A stretch of 64,000 bases of DNA, taken from the NCBI GenBank assembly GCA_030867875.1, contig JAOWCC010000019.1, positions 110,178,047 through 110,242,046 on the forward strand, read 5' to 3'. Shown here one piece after another: positions 11,332-22,299 of this stretch. Below the pieces are notes generated by a model that was not told the origin of the DNA, searched no databases, and saw only the letters and a list, made by a program, of their open reading frames with translations. How positions within the stretch are numbered: position 1 is the first letter of the stretch; every line of letters begins with the position of its first letter. The stretch comes from Actinernus sp. WN-2022. Its lineage: Eukaryota; Cnidaria; Anthozoa; Actiniaria; Actinernidae. The position numbers were made by a program, and so were the translations under genes.

Positions 11332-11757
11332 GGACCGCCGCACCACTATAGCCAAAGCTATTCCATAGGACCGCCGCACCACTATAGCCAAAGCTATTCC
11401 ATAGGACCGCCGCACCACTATAGCCAAAGCTATTCCATAGGTCCGCCGCACCACTATAGCCAAAGCTATTCCATAGGTCCGCCGCACCACTATAGCCAAA
11501 GCTATTCGATAGGTCCGCCGCACCACTATAGCCAAAGCTATTCCATAGGTCCGCCGCACCACTATAGCCAAAGCTATTCCATAGGTCCGCCGCACCACTA
11601 TAGCCAAAGCTATTCCATAGGACCGCCGCACCACTATAGCCAAAGCTATTCCATAGGACCGCAGCACCACTATAGCCAAAGCTATTCCATAGGACCGCCG
11701 CACCACTATAGCCAAAGCTATTCCATAGGACCGTCTCACCACTTTAGCCAAAGCTAT
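11330..11757. repeat. 36-bp minisatellite, about 12 units
   Basis: The unit is GGACCGCCGCACCACTATAG plus CCAAAGCTATTCCATA (36 bp), repeated about 12 times. The main variation is A/T at position 3, with rarer changes in single units. Because 36 is a multiple of three, all frames without stops stay open, and the minus strand reads as a repeating 12-residue 'VVRRSYGIALAI' peptide. Nothing indicates that this is expressed. Confidence 0.9.
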
Positions 11758-12384
11758 TTTTGAGAAAGTTGGTGCGGGGCACTGGGAGGAATAGCAAGTT
11801 TGCTCTCAGTGTCTCTTAGGGAATAATTTGTAACGCTGCTGCGGTCAACAAATTTCGAATGAAGATAGTCAGGAGCGAGTCCATTAAGCGATTTATAGAC
11901 CATAACAGATTTATGAATTTGGCGTTGAGTTTCAAGTTAACTACAAATGACCTAGAAGGCTCCGTGCCTACTTGTGCTCTGAGATAGAGGCCGAAAAGAG
12001 AAGGCTGGATGAAACCATCAAGAAAAACTTGAACGAGATAGAGAAACTGCGTTTACAACTGCTGAATTATGAAGTCTACCAACGCCGTGAAAACCTACGG
12101 TTTTACGGTATCCAGGAGGATGAGAACGAAGAAGAAACAACAAAAGCCGGGCGTTCCCTTCAACTTCATGGAGAAAGCCAGTTTAAGGTTGATGCACGCT
12201 ACATGGACTGGTTCCAACGGGTTCGGGAAGTAGACAAGAAGAACGAAGGTTGTGACAAGCCGAGAGCCATCTTAGCTAGGGCTACACTGACCGAGAATAC
12301 TGATTTTTTTTTCTCGTTACACTAAAGCTTGGAGAAGGATTCTCCTTACGAAATCGCCCAAGATCACGGGGGTACTCAACAAAG

Positions 12385-12688
12385 TTTTATACGGGGAGGC
12401 TCCGCCCCGAGGTCCAAACCCTTACCGTTTTATATACCATTTTTGACATAAAAGGTAACCCTTTCATATACCTTTTACTAAACTTTTCACTTGAGTAACC
12501 CTTAAAATATACTTGTATGAATCAGCCGTTAGGTGCGTCTGATCGATATATTTTGAAAGGCCATTTTAAATACCTAAATGACAGTTTTCCCTACCCTTTT
12601 CTTTACTTCAACTCGTGAAATCCCTACCCTTTTATATACTTCCAGCCTGAAAAGGTACCCCTTTCGGGCGAAGCCTCCCGTATAGTCC
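12385..12688. mobile_element. MITE with GGGGAGGCTCCGCCCC / GGGCGAAGCCTCCC ends
   Basis: The left end 'tatacggggaggctccgccc' pairs with the right end 'gggcgaagcctcccgtata'. The interior holds degenerate 'ccctaccttttatatacc' units. It abuts the TTAA element that starts at 12689. Confidence 0.65.
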
Positions 12689-13685
12689 TTAACCCTTTGG
12701 CGACGGACCCTGCAAATATCGGCCCTATGTGACCGATAACTGGAAATATTATTGCATCACATCTAGACATGCTGGATAGGCGATGTTTCGATATTATTTG
12801 AAGGGATGAATGACTTCAAAGTTAGAGCTATAACAGGGATCGCTTGGCTCTTCCACTTTGGAGAAAAGCTCATTTGTTTTGAGAATCGTACTTCGTTTCT
12901 TCGATTTTACGAATTTTGAGGAGCTGAAAATCGGCTCAAAAAATCCTTCCCATTCGCACTTGAAATCAAAAGCAAACACAAAATCAGCACTCAGGCGTTA
13001 CAGTACCTTCTTTAATCTTTCCAACCAGCAGGTTTGTTTGCATAAAACGCACCAAACGACTGTGAACCACGTCGATGTTTACACTGCATTTCACTCGACC
13101 ACATTTACCTGCTCCCACCTCCAATTGCATGCTGGGTAATCAACAAAAAATCACAAGGGGACCCCCCCTCTGGGACTTCGGTAGGGGAGCCCTATTCAAC
13201 CAAGAGCGGTGATTTGGACTCAAGCCGTTGCTTTAAAGTGACAAAAAAACATCCTAATAGGTTGAGCAGGGGTAAAAGACAACCAACTGCACGATTACAG
13301 TGAAGAATTAATTCATGTGTCTCAAAGCAGAAACACAACGGAAAAACCCTGTGAAATCCCCTCACAAGGCCTACTAAGAGCAAACCAAGTACTTTTCAGC
13401 CGTCATCAGAGTTAATGATGTCCTCAAGCTCTCTGACAGTGGCATTTTCTCCAAAAATAGAGCACATTTCGTTGGAAACCCTACAGAAGTTGCAATACCT
13501 ACCGTCGACGAATGCGTAGAATTCTCCCGAATGGCATTGTGGGGAAAGTTTGAGCCCTTGGCTTAACAAGTCAGCAGTATTTAATTACCCCGGGCTAGCC
13601 AAACTGGAACTGAGGGGGGAGGGTTTAGTTAGCACTCAGGATTTCACCAATTGAGCTCAAATACGGTCCGTCGTCAAAGAGTTAA
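12689..13685 (-). mobile_element. piggyBac-like DNA transposon remnant (TTAA, CCCTTTG ends)
   Basis: TTAA at 12689 is followed by CCCTTTGGCGACGGACC. The right end GGTCCGTCGTCAAAGAG is followed by TTAA at 13682. TTAA duplication and CCCTTTG termini fit the piggyBac superfamily. On the minus strand at about 13570-13395 an open frame reads a cysteine-rich peptide ('SPQCHSGEFYAFVDGRYCNF', 'CRVSNEMCSIF', 'ELEDIINSDDG', stop) that could be the C-terminal cysteine-rich domain of a transposase. The DDD catalytic core was not found, so the copy is internally deleted and non-autonomous. Confidence 0.65.
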
Positions 13686-13974
13686 AAGGGAGTACAAAAT
13701 AAGGTATCAAAAAACACTTGAAAACTGTGCTAAATTTCCCATTATAGTGCAGGTGTATGTAGAGTCGTTCTTTGAATGATTTTGGTCGAAAATGGTTGGT
13801 TTTCTTTTATTATTTCGGTTTGTATGAAAATTTGAGAAAATGAATTATTAATGAACCAAATGTCCCAGCATTCTGTAGTCGCTCCCTGCTAGCCACAATA
13901 TGCAAATCTCGGTCTTTTTCTTTTTAACTTCGCCGCGCCGGTAGATCAAAATTCTCAAGAGGGTAAGATGTGCC

Positions 13975-14535
13975 ACTTGAATGCCCCAATTAATTTTAAG
14001 TGTGTCCTTAAACGTCGGGGGTATGAAAAGAACAATCAAACATAGAAAATGTTTAAATGGCTCCATCAACAAAACATTCAACTCGCATTCTTACAAGAAA
14101 CATAGCACAAAGGTGTCTAAAATATTTGGCGCGCTGAATGGGGCGAAAATATATTTTGTAGTTATGATTTTGTAGTTATGGCTACAAACAGTAAACGTTT
14201 AGACGATGTGTCGGAATTATTAAAGCAGCAACCAGAAAAAAATATGATGATTTCTGGCGATGTTAATTGTGCCCTGTCTACTCAAGGAAGGTTGGGCGCA
14301 GTATCCGAGTAGATGCAAAATCATCACTCATTGAAAGGACCGTAAATTAATAGTATAGTTTCAGTTGATACCTGGAGAGACAAACCGCATCCAACTGGCT
14401 AAGAGTACACATGGAGAGATAACAAAGTCATAAGTTACAGTACTACATTATGATACACATCTGCCGTATTTATCATTCACATTCAAAGTAAAGAATATAA
14501 ATGAAAGAGAGGTCCAGGGTTCTGGAAATTTAATT
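13975..14535 (+). pseudogene. L1/Tx1-like endonuclease domain, decayed
   Basis: From the ATG at 13981 the frame reads 'LILSVSLNVGGMKRTIKHRK', the start of the APE-type endonuclease of L1/Tx1 ORF2. It shifts frame after about 30 codons. Further on, 'EKNMMISGDVNCALS' (14237-14280) matches the catalytic 'GGDFN' box, with Gly-Asp-Val-Asn, and 'GPGFWKFNCSL' (about 14513-14548) is the domain end. Several stops and frameshifts rule out function. Confidence 0.75.
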
Positions 14536-14540
14536 GTTCA

Positions 14541-15700
14541 CTGTCCGCGGAAATAATAATAATAATAATAATAATTCTACATTTATATAGCGCCTTAATC
14601 CTAAACGTCCAAAGGCGCTTTACATAGCTGGAAAACAGGCAAGTTAATTTACAAGAACTATAAAATCTTACGATCTAAGCAATAACTAAATTAATAAAAC
14701 TTTCCTTAAATAAATATTATTTTAACTTAGCTTTGAAGACTCCCACCGAGGGACATAACAAGGGCACCCAACGAAGTTTTCGGTTAAAAAGCTGTTCGGG
14801 AGAGTAAGTTAGCCTAAAACTTTCGGATTTGAAAAAAATGTCCCTAGTAAAAGTGTTTTCTGAAATACTGGCTAGAAAATTTGTTTTCAATCCCTAGAAA
14901 ATTATAGAAGAAAAGGCAGACTAAAAGGTTTCCCCTAAAATATTCGTGCGTATTCGTCTGATCAATAGAGTCAGAACGATCCGGAAAAAAACCCACATAT
15001 TATCACAAATCATTTAGTGAAGCGGCCACCTAAAGTTTTCGAGAACACATTTTCATTCTCTAAGAAATTCTGACATCTAAAATCTGAAATAATAAACCTT
15101 TAGCAAATGGAGGTCACCTAAAAGAATTGCCTAAAGGAAAAAAGAACCCCTAAAAAATTCGTACCTCCACAAAACTTTGCAATATGAAATTACTTGGGCT
15201 AGAAAATTCTTGTTTATGTTCTAGACTACTAACAAATTCGTAGGCCGGGAATATTTTGCCATAGTATTTTCGGTTGACGCGATTTCCACCTAGAAAATCC
15301 GAACAGCTAATAGCTTTCTAGAATACGTCAAAAGATGAGCTGCATATACAACTGGTTTCAAACGAATTTCAAAAAGTACTCGTTGGGTGACCTTGACATA
15401 ACTTAATAGTAAGTGGCAACAAATTCCACAGTTTTGGCGCAATAACAGAAAAAGCCCTTTCTCCATAGCTCTTTGAATTGACTGTAGGAACCTTCAGAAG
15501 TAACTTATTGGCAGACCTAAGATTACGAGGAGGAGTATAGTACTCTACCATATTACGAATGTAGGTAGGAGCCAGATTATATCTTATAAGTTATTCGTTT
15601 TTCTACGGGTAGCCAGTGGAGACGCTGAAGAACAGGTGAAATATGATCATACTTTCCACCACCAACAATAAGGCGAAGGAAAGACGAAGAAGCATACAGT
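14541..15700 (-). mobile_element. LINE 3' fragment with (AAT)n tail, inserted in the L1/Tx1 copy
   Basis: The minus-strand frame 15551-15369 carries 'TPPRNLRSANKLLLKVP', 'SKSYGERAFSV' and 'APKLWNLLP', the C-terminal block of CR1-like LINEs. The 3' end on the left holds the 'tatatagcgcctt...aaggcgcttta' palindrome and an (AAT)n tail at 14545-14575. On either side of the insertion the L1/Tx1 reading resumes ('GPGFWKF' left, 'DHESLRNNLITFL' right). Confidence 0.7.
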
Positions 15701-16420
15701 GATCGATCATGAATCATTACGAAATAATCTTATTACCTTCTTAGAAAAACACAGTGACACGAAGGACAAAGGACTCCTGTAGGATCTAATGAAAATAGAA
15801 TTGCTAACTTTTCTATTTGTTTTGCTAAAAAGAAAGAAAGGCGCAGGCGAATTAAGTGATGAAAAGGCCTACCTAGCTGAATTAAATAAATAAGCTTCAA
15901 AAAAATATCGAACGCGCCGAAAATAAAAGCATAAAAACAGAACTGCTTCAGAAAACCAATGTTTTGAAATTAAGCTAGATAAACTACTACATTTAAAAAT
16001 ACAAGGCACGATTTTACGCAGTTAAGTTTAAAAGAAGAAAGGAAATTTTATGAACAATTATATACATGAGAAATTCCCGAGGCAAATACTGAACAGGATT
16101 CTTTTCCAGATAATGTAGAAGTAGACAAGTTGTCAGAAGAAGAAAAGAAGTCGTGTGAAGATTTACTTACAGCAGAGGAATGTTTTTCTGCGTTAGAGAA
16201 ATTTAGAAATAATAAAACCTGGCTCTGACGGCCTTTCTGCAGAATTTTAGTGTTTTTAGATTGACCTTAAAACATTAATTGCATAGATAGTTTCAATTCC
16301 GCCTTTAGAAATGACAAACTATCTATTACTAAAAGACAAGGTATAGAGAATCACGCTTTTACCAAAAAAGAGCTGCTAGAAAGTTGGCGCCCTATGTTGA
16401 CTATAAAATAGGAACAAAAG
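15700..16420 (+). pseudogene. L1/Tx1-like linker and RT fingers, decayed
   Basis: The recognisable plus-strand pieces are 'DHESLRNNLITFLEKHSDTK', 'GAGELSDEKAYLAEL', 'LTAEECFSALEKFRNNKT', 'PGSDGLSAEF' (RT motif 0/1 region), 'SITKRQGI' and 'ESWRPMLTIK' (RT motif 2). Every piece is in a different frame from its neighbours, which indicates long neutral decay. Confidence 0.7.
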
Positions 16421-16614
16421 CCTACGGTTTCGCATCTCATTACCATATATGTAATCTACGAGTTGGGCTCCCTGTGTATTCTTCGGGTCCGCCATCTTGT
16501 AAAGACCTCGTGTCGTGCGTAGACAACAACAGTACTAAATAAAGAGCTTGTAAACAAGCACACAAACCACAACAGCCAATAGGTTACACCAGACACATCA
16601 GGGAGTTGAAACGT

Positions 16615-16848
16615 GTCATGCCCATACAGTCGACTCTCTCCTGCGACCACTTCCCGTAAGCGACCACCTCCCGTAAGCGACCACCTCCCGTAAGCGACCA
16701 CTTTACCAAAGAACCGTTTTTTTCTCAGTCAAATTCTGTTGTAAAAACTCTCGTAAGCGACCGCGACCACTTTTTAGTCTCAACACTTGACATTTTCTAT
16801 TGTTTTTTGTTTCCGATAAGCGACCACCAAAGTAGATTGTACTGTATA
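16615..16848. mobile_element. MITE with 17-bp CGACCACCTCCCGTAAG repeats
   Basis: It starts near TACAGTCGACTCTC and ends near AGATTGTACTGTA. The left part carries four tandem 'gcgaccacctcccgtaa' units and the right part more diverged 'gcgaccac' units. A separate fragment of the same repeat lies at 17025-17072, against the 5' edge of the next LINE. Confidence 0.65.
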
Positions 16849-17072
16849 AAAAAAAATACTCAGTTACCACAAAGTTCAATTTTTAATGGCGCTGACAGAT
16901 AAGAAACTAAAAACGATTGGAAAAACTTGAGCTAGAACTCCCGTTCTTAGCTAAGTTGTTATGGTGACAGCGCGCTAGAGCTGTGCTAGAAGTCTGATCC
17001 GTTTAGCAATCACTTGGGCTACCTGTGTTGCTTTTTCCCGTAAGCGACCCGGCCTCCCGTAAGCGACCACTT

Positions 17073-18820
17073 TGTCCGTGCATTCTTCAGTGAATAAAAA
17101 TGACCATACAATGACTCCAGTTTTGACCAAACTGTTTAATCGTTCTCTGGACTCAAGTATATTCCCAGCCAACTGTAAACAAGGAAAAGTTTCCGCCCTG
17201 TTCAAATCCGGCCATCGCTCTGATTGTAACAATTACAGGCCGATCACAATTCTACCTGCTGTAAGTAAGATTCTTGAAAGGGCTGTACATCAACATCTCT
17301 ACGGCTATCTATCGAAAGAGAAAATCCTCACACCTAATCAGTTTGGTTTCCGCCCGAGGTTATCATTACTGAAATTGGCTTAACACACTTCACTGACAAC
17401 ATTCTACATTCTGGACAATGGCAAGGTGACTGGTGCAGTATTCTTGGACCTGTCCCGAAGGCTTTTGATACTGTGGACCACAACCTTTTGCTGACAAAGC
17501 TCAAGGTCATTGGTGCTTGCAGTGAAGTTGTAATTTGGTTTACCTCCTCCCTTGATAACCGACACCAGATAACTGCAATAGGTGACTGTCAGTCCTTTTC
17601 GTGCTCAGTGCGAGTTGGCGTGCCACAGAGAGTATTCTCGGTCCTCTCTTGTTCTTGGTTTACGTCAATGACCTTCCCATTACTGCAGATCATTGCCAAG
17701 TGACCATGTACGCTGATGACACCGTGATATACTGTAGCCGCCCTTCTATCAATGACATCGAACATTGTTTAAATCATGACTTGGCAAAATTGGCCTCCTT
17801 GTTTCGTATAAATCACCTGACTTTGAATACTTCTAAATCTAAGTTTATCATGATAGGTAGTCCACATAAACTGAAATCGTGCTCTAGCATCGATGTCCGG
17901 CATTATAGACAACGTGCCCCTCGAACGCTCTGACAATATTAAGTACCTCGGTGTTATAATTAATAAGGCTTGGTCTGGTCAAGCGTATCAGGAACTTATT
18001 GCCCCTCGAGACACGCCTTACTTTGTATAATAGTTTAGTATGTCCACTTTTTGACTACGCTGTGCAATATTGGGTGACAAATACAACTCAACCCTTACGG
18101 ACGAGCTTGAGATTTTGCAAAATAAGACGGCCAAGATAGTTCTTAACTTACCTAGTTATAGTTCTTCAGCGCAAGCCTTGTCAAATCTCAATTGGCCTAA
18201 TCTTTCCAAACGTCGTCTTGTGCATCGTCATATTTTAATATATAAGTATGTCAATGGACTCATAGATTATGATTTTAATATCTTAAAGAACAGTGACATT
18301 CACATGACTTTGTATAATACAAGGACAAAGAACGATTTGAGACTTCCAAGAATCAAGCTTAATTATGGCAAACAACGTTTATTGTACCAAGGTTTTAGTG
18401 AATGGAATAGTTTAGATAATTCGTTGCGGGAACTCTTTTTAAACAGAATGTCAAAAGACATGTTTTTTTGAATTGTCATAAATTTTAGCTCATTATCTTG
18501 TTATTTCTATATTTATAGTGTCAATCATTTGTCATCTATTTCCTGTATTTCGTAACCCATATTTCTAGTTAGTCACGTTCGCCAATGTAATAACATTTCT
18601 TCATATTACCTGAAGAAGGCTGGTTTGGCCAGCCGAAATATCGTTATAAACCTCTAAAATTTACGTTGTGTCGGCTTTGCTATTTTTAACTCTATAAATG
18701 TATTTTTAGCCTAGGTTTTAACTCTAGATTATTAATGTATTTTTATTTTTGTTTCTTATTTATGTTATGCAGGGCTCTATTGAAAAACTCTTCGGAGACA
18801 TATTCCCTGCTATAACTAAC
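17073..18820 (+). mobile_element. 5'-truncated LINE with RT, several frameshifts
   Basis: The plus strand carries RT motifs in order over four frames: 'KVSALFKSGHRSDCNNYRPI' with 'PAVSKILERAVH' (17190-17300), 'KAFDTVDHNLLL' (catalytic Asp, about 17461), 'GVPQ' (17618), 'GPLLFLVYVNDL', 'VTMYADDTVIYC' (17701-17736), 'NIKYLGVIIN', and the C-terminal part 18070-18471 with 'EILQNKTAKIVLNLPS' and 'YNTRTKNDLRLPR'. The endonuclease is missing. The 3' untranslated region (18472-18818) leads into the octamer repeat at 18819. It sits inside the L1/Tx1 copy. Confidence 0.85.
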
Positions 18821-19141
18821 ATTATTATATTATTATATTATTATATTATTATATTATTATATTATTATATTATTATATTATTATATTATTATATTATTAT
18901 ATTATTATATTATTATATTATTATATTATTATATTATTATATTATTATATTAGTATATTAGTATATTATTATATTATTATATTATTATATTATTATATTA
19001 TTATATTATTATATTATTATATTATTATATTATTATATTATTATATTATTATATTATTATATTATTATATTATTATATTATTATATTATTATATTATTAT
19101 ATTATTATATTATTATATTATTATATTATTATATTATTATA
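18819..19141. repeat. (ATTATTAT)n octanucleotide microsatellite, about 40 units
   Basis: A pure 8-bp repeat of about 324 bp is broken only by two ATTAGTAT units near 18950-18965. It begins at the 3' end of the LINE at 17073-18820, so it is best read as an expanded LINE 3' tail. The short open frame across it only translates the repeat. Confidence 0.9.
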
Positions 19142-19164
19142 TTTGATCGTAGTGGCACTTTAAG

Positions 19165-20412
19165 CCGTAACCTTTTATTTCTGGAATTGGTCTATTTTTG
19201 GATTTCAAAATTTGATACCATTGAATGGACATATTTTCCGCGTGCTTCAAAAATATGGTTTTGGCCCTCAACTAGTCAATTGGGTTAAACGTTTCTACAC
19301 AGACATTTTTAGCTGCGTGTTGAATAATGGCTATGCAACACAATTCTTTACTCTAAGTCGTGGAGTAAGGCAAGGCTGTCCTCTTTCTGGCCTTCTATTT
19401 GTTCGTGGAAATGAATTGCTAGCACTTGCATTAAATGCTGACAAAAAAACGGCATAAAATATTTTTTGGGAGGAGGTTAATATGCGGATGATACTACCTG
19501 TTTTTTTTAAAGGACATATTTAGTGCAACATTTGTTTCAACTCTTAGATCTTTTTAGCCGCGCCTCTGGCCTAAGAATAAATAAGTCCAAAACAGAAGCG
19601 ATGTGGCTTGGAAACGCGCACACGTCTTTAGAGAAACCGGCCATTTTTATATCAGACAAGAGCCCACAATAGCCTATCCTGGCTTCACCTACGATAGCTA
19701 ATGACAATTTATATAACAAGCTAGAAACCTTAAAAAGTGCTTAACCGTGTTGGAGAAAATATATCTTACTTTTTATATACGGTTGCATTAACATAGTCAA
19801 AACGTTGGGCTATCAAGTTTTTTTAAAATCTAAGCTACCAAAGGACTTTTCTAAATTGGCTGACGAGTGCAAGTACGCCTTTATTTGGAATAACAAGCCT
19901 CTTAAAATAAAGAAATATACCGTGATATGGTGGTCTCAATATGGTCAATTTTGAAGATATGGTGAGCGATAAAAATTTCAGTGCTGGTTCAACTGAGAGA
20001 TCAACGAACAAGCACTCGGCAGCCTGGAAAATAGTCCCTCTAAATTATCTTCTCATTAAGGAGGGACGTTTCTTTTCAGATGTGAGTATGATATGAAAAT
20101 CCTTTCTCGTTCTATAAATTATCCCTGAGTTACTGGCAAGAGCTAAAGCGAGCATGGCACAGAAGACACCGGAGTCCACCAATACAAATAATATGGAACA
20201 ATGTCAAAATTAAGATAAGAGGTTCTTCCGTTTTATACAAAGACTGCTTAGCAAAGGGTGTCACACACATTAGAAACTCTTGTTCGATGGAGAAGATCAA
20301 CCACTTAACTTCTACTCCTTTCAAGCAAAGTTTGATATAAAAACGTTTTTTTTTAACAGTATGCTGGCTTAATAAACGTATGTCAAGGCGCATATTAACG
20401 GTACGCAAAAGT
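19165..20412 (+). pseudogene. L1/Tx1-like RT palm to C-terminus, decayed
   Basis: RT resumes with 'FDTIEW' (19210), 'FRVLQKYGFGPQLVNWVKRF' and 'SRGVRQGCPLSGLLF' (19355-19410). A 'YADDTT' catalytic box follows near 19480, then 'RASGLRINKSKTEAMWLG' (19558), 'LADECKYAFIWNNKPLKIKK' (19857-19916) and 'YWQELKRAWHRRHRSPPIQI' (about 20130). 'SRGVRQGCPLS' and 'F.WN.KP..IK' are typical of the L1/Tx1 lineage. Frameshifts separate the blocks. Confidence 0.8.
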
Positions 20413-20434
20413 ACTCCCAGGAATTGAGTGTGCC

Positions 20435-20640
20435 GCTCGGGTCTCCAAACCCTGTTTCATACTAAAATATAAGATTTTCCACACCCTTTTAAGACCTGTA
20501 ATCTATTTCATAACAAGATCGTACCTATTCCAGACTAAAAATGCGAAATTTATGACCCTATTTCAGACTAAATCAGCTCGAAAACCGTACCCTTTGGGGC
20601 GGCACATACCCGTACGGCTTATATATGGGAGTACCCCCCC
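20435..20640. repeat. C-rich degenerate repeat ('CCCTGTTTCATACTAAAAT')
   Basis: Repeated 'ccctatttcagactaaa' units end in 'ggcggcacatacccgtac...gggagtacccccc', the right edge shared with the C-rich MITE family at 9873 and 32726. The C18/A12 homopolymer junction at 20632-20662 follows. Confidence 0.5.
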
Positions 20641-20681
20641 CCCCCCCCCCAAAAAAAAAAAACGGGAAACCAATAAACGTA

Positions 20682-21098
20682 ATACACGACTTTCATAATG
20701 GCCGCCTCCAGCCGCCTCCTAATTTGCATAATTTGGAAGATCAATATGTAGGGGAAAACCAATGCTACTACATGAAAGATCACATTAAAACTAGTAATAG
20801 TTTTGAGCTTTAGAGGAATGTGGAAAATTGCTGTTGAGCTATGAGCATTTGTAATGCCGAAAAATATGAAAGCGAGGCTATAAAGGCCTCCGTCGTTTTT
20901 CTCATACAAATCTCTCTAATTTCAACTGGCTGTAACTTCATTGTTTTATAAGCTACAGCACCCAACTTCCATAAGTTCACTAATGTCGACATGCTCTTTC
21001 ACATGGCAATGTTCATATTTTCTATACATGTGGATAAACTACCGAAACGGGAAATCACATATGCAAATTAGGAGGCGGCCATTATGAAAGTCGTGTAT
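20682..21098. mobile_element. MITE with 38-bp inverted ends
   Basis: The left arm ATACACGACTTTCATAATGG and on pairs with the right arm ending at 21098. The left arm carries an extra 'ccagccgcct' 10-bp duplication. The interior is non-coding. Confidence 0.75.
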
Positions 21099-21099
21099 A

Positions 21100-22190
21100 A
21101 ACCCCTTCAACCTTGTTCCACCTGACAATCGGTGACGCCAAATGTGGCTCTCAAAAGTCACTGGGCCAAGATTGTGACTAGATTTTGAATGGTTCCTCCT
21201 ATTCCTTTTAAATCTTCCATAACTTTTGAATTTAAAATCGTCACCGTGTATTTATCGAGCCACCAGTGTCTTATCAATAGGCTGCTTCTTGTGGAGTCAT
21301 TAGCTTAACAGGTACCGCGTGAGCAAAACAGGGGGTCTTCAATTGCCATCAAACTTTCTTGAGTTTTGCTCATTAATGTCTGTAATTTTCAGCCTCGCTT
21401 AAAAAGGAGAAAAAAAGAAAACCTCGCTTGGTTCCTTGTAAAGTAGCCTGGTAACCAGTGCACCCTCGTACCGTTGGTCCAGTGGTACCAGTTCCTGAAT
21501 ATTTATGACAACTATGACAACTAATTAAGTACTGGATTATTGTCACGGAAGGTCGGAACATGAACATGAAAACTATAGAGTCTCCATTGATTAGACTCTG
21601 GTGCTACTAAGAATCATAGTTTCAGTTATTGATCAATGAAATGGCTTTCCACGACATCGTTCATTTTAATTGGTTTCTGTTCTCAGTTTATGATAAACAA
21701 ACGACTCGCCCTATAAATATTCATTCAAAAGCTGACCCACCGCATTTGAATATATTCATATAGAATTTGCCCTATATAAATGAATACTAGGCCTTTACCT
21801 TTTAGTGCATCAATGACTTTCAAATCATAACATTATCTTTATTATCTTTATTATTACAATATTTTAAGTAGTAGCAAATTCTTAACTTCTTTATAAAGTA
21901 CAATAGTTTTATTATTGATGTAAGTAGGTTAGTTTTTAGCTTTCACGGCTACTTGAAAAGCAGCTCAGCTGAATTTGTACTACCGTGGTTAAATAAAGGT
22001 TATTTCAGTGTGATATAGACTGCTGTTGTGGCGCAATGTGTTGCTGTGCAGTTTACAATCATGAGTGATTGTTAGTACCTCAGAATACCAGGCTGTTGTG
22101 TTGGAAGACAATCCCTTACTCTTTCTCGAAATAACACAACAGGTTCTTTCACGTCCCCCTCGTATAGATTAGAAGAGGAAGGAGACAACA
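21100..22190. other. No recognisable gene
   Basis: AT-rich sequence with short 'attatcttt' repeats near 21835. No open frame has homology that I recognise. Confidence 0.4.
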
Positions 22191-22218
22191 CCAACGGCTT
22201 ATACGTCCTTGCCCAAGG

Positions 22219-22293
22219 ACGCGGCTGGGATTCGAACCCCCGACCTCCCGCACTCTAGACCGTGCTCTACCAGCTGAGCTAACCAGTGAGGCG
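22219..22293 (-). repeat. tRNA-like SINE head or tRNA pseudogene
   Basis: On the minus strand an A box (TTAGCTCAGCTGGTAGAGC, 22264-22282) and a B box (GGGGGTTCGAATCCC, 22227-22241) are perfectly placed for RNA polymerase III. The anticodon-stem region cannot form five pairs, and no discriminator or CCA context is evident. An authentic tRNA is therefore unlikely; a tRNA-derived SINE promoter is the better call. Confidence 0.6.
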
Positions 22294-22299
22294 GTTGAA

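Larger units (their letters stand above)
10815..12340 (+). pseudogene. L1/Tx1-like ORF1 (coiled-coil RNA-binding protein), interrupted
   Basis: Two plus-strand pieces appear to belong to one ORF1. Piece one (10830-11021) has a short 'WCGLC' cysteine pair and a helix 'IETQMQNLCEDFSQVKSTVAE'. Piece two (11972-12325) is strongly heptad-like ('EIEAEKRRLDETIKKNLNEIEKLRLQL' region), followed by 'YQRRENLRFYGI', the start of the RNA-binding fold of L1-type ORF1 proteins. Between them sit two MITEs and a 36-bp minisatellite. ORF1 proteins coat the element RNA. The order and strand fit the endonuclease/RT remains at 13.9-20.4 kb as ORF2 of the same copy; this link is inference. Confidence 0.65.

Noticed and set aside
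11203..11751. 182-codon minus-strand frame
   Set aside because: It is only the translation of the 36-bp minisatellite; no start context or other sequence supports a gene.
16456..16520. First exon starting ATGGCGGACCCG on the minus strand
   Set aside because: The motif resembles a YY1-type start, but no donor site or second exon follows and it lies within disrupted repeat sequence.
18749..18961. 70-codon plus frame rich in Tyr, Ile and Leu
   Set aside because: It is a translation of the (ATTATTAT)n microsatellite.
20632..20662. C18-A12 run as a biological signal
   Set aside because: It may be real, but homopolymers of this length are often sequencing or assembly errors; no function is inferred.
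22219..22293. Functional tRNA gene on the minus strand
   Set aside because: A and B boxes are good, but the anticodon stem does not pair; a SINE head or pseudogene is more likely.
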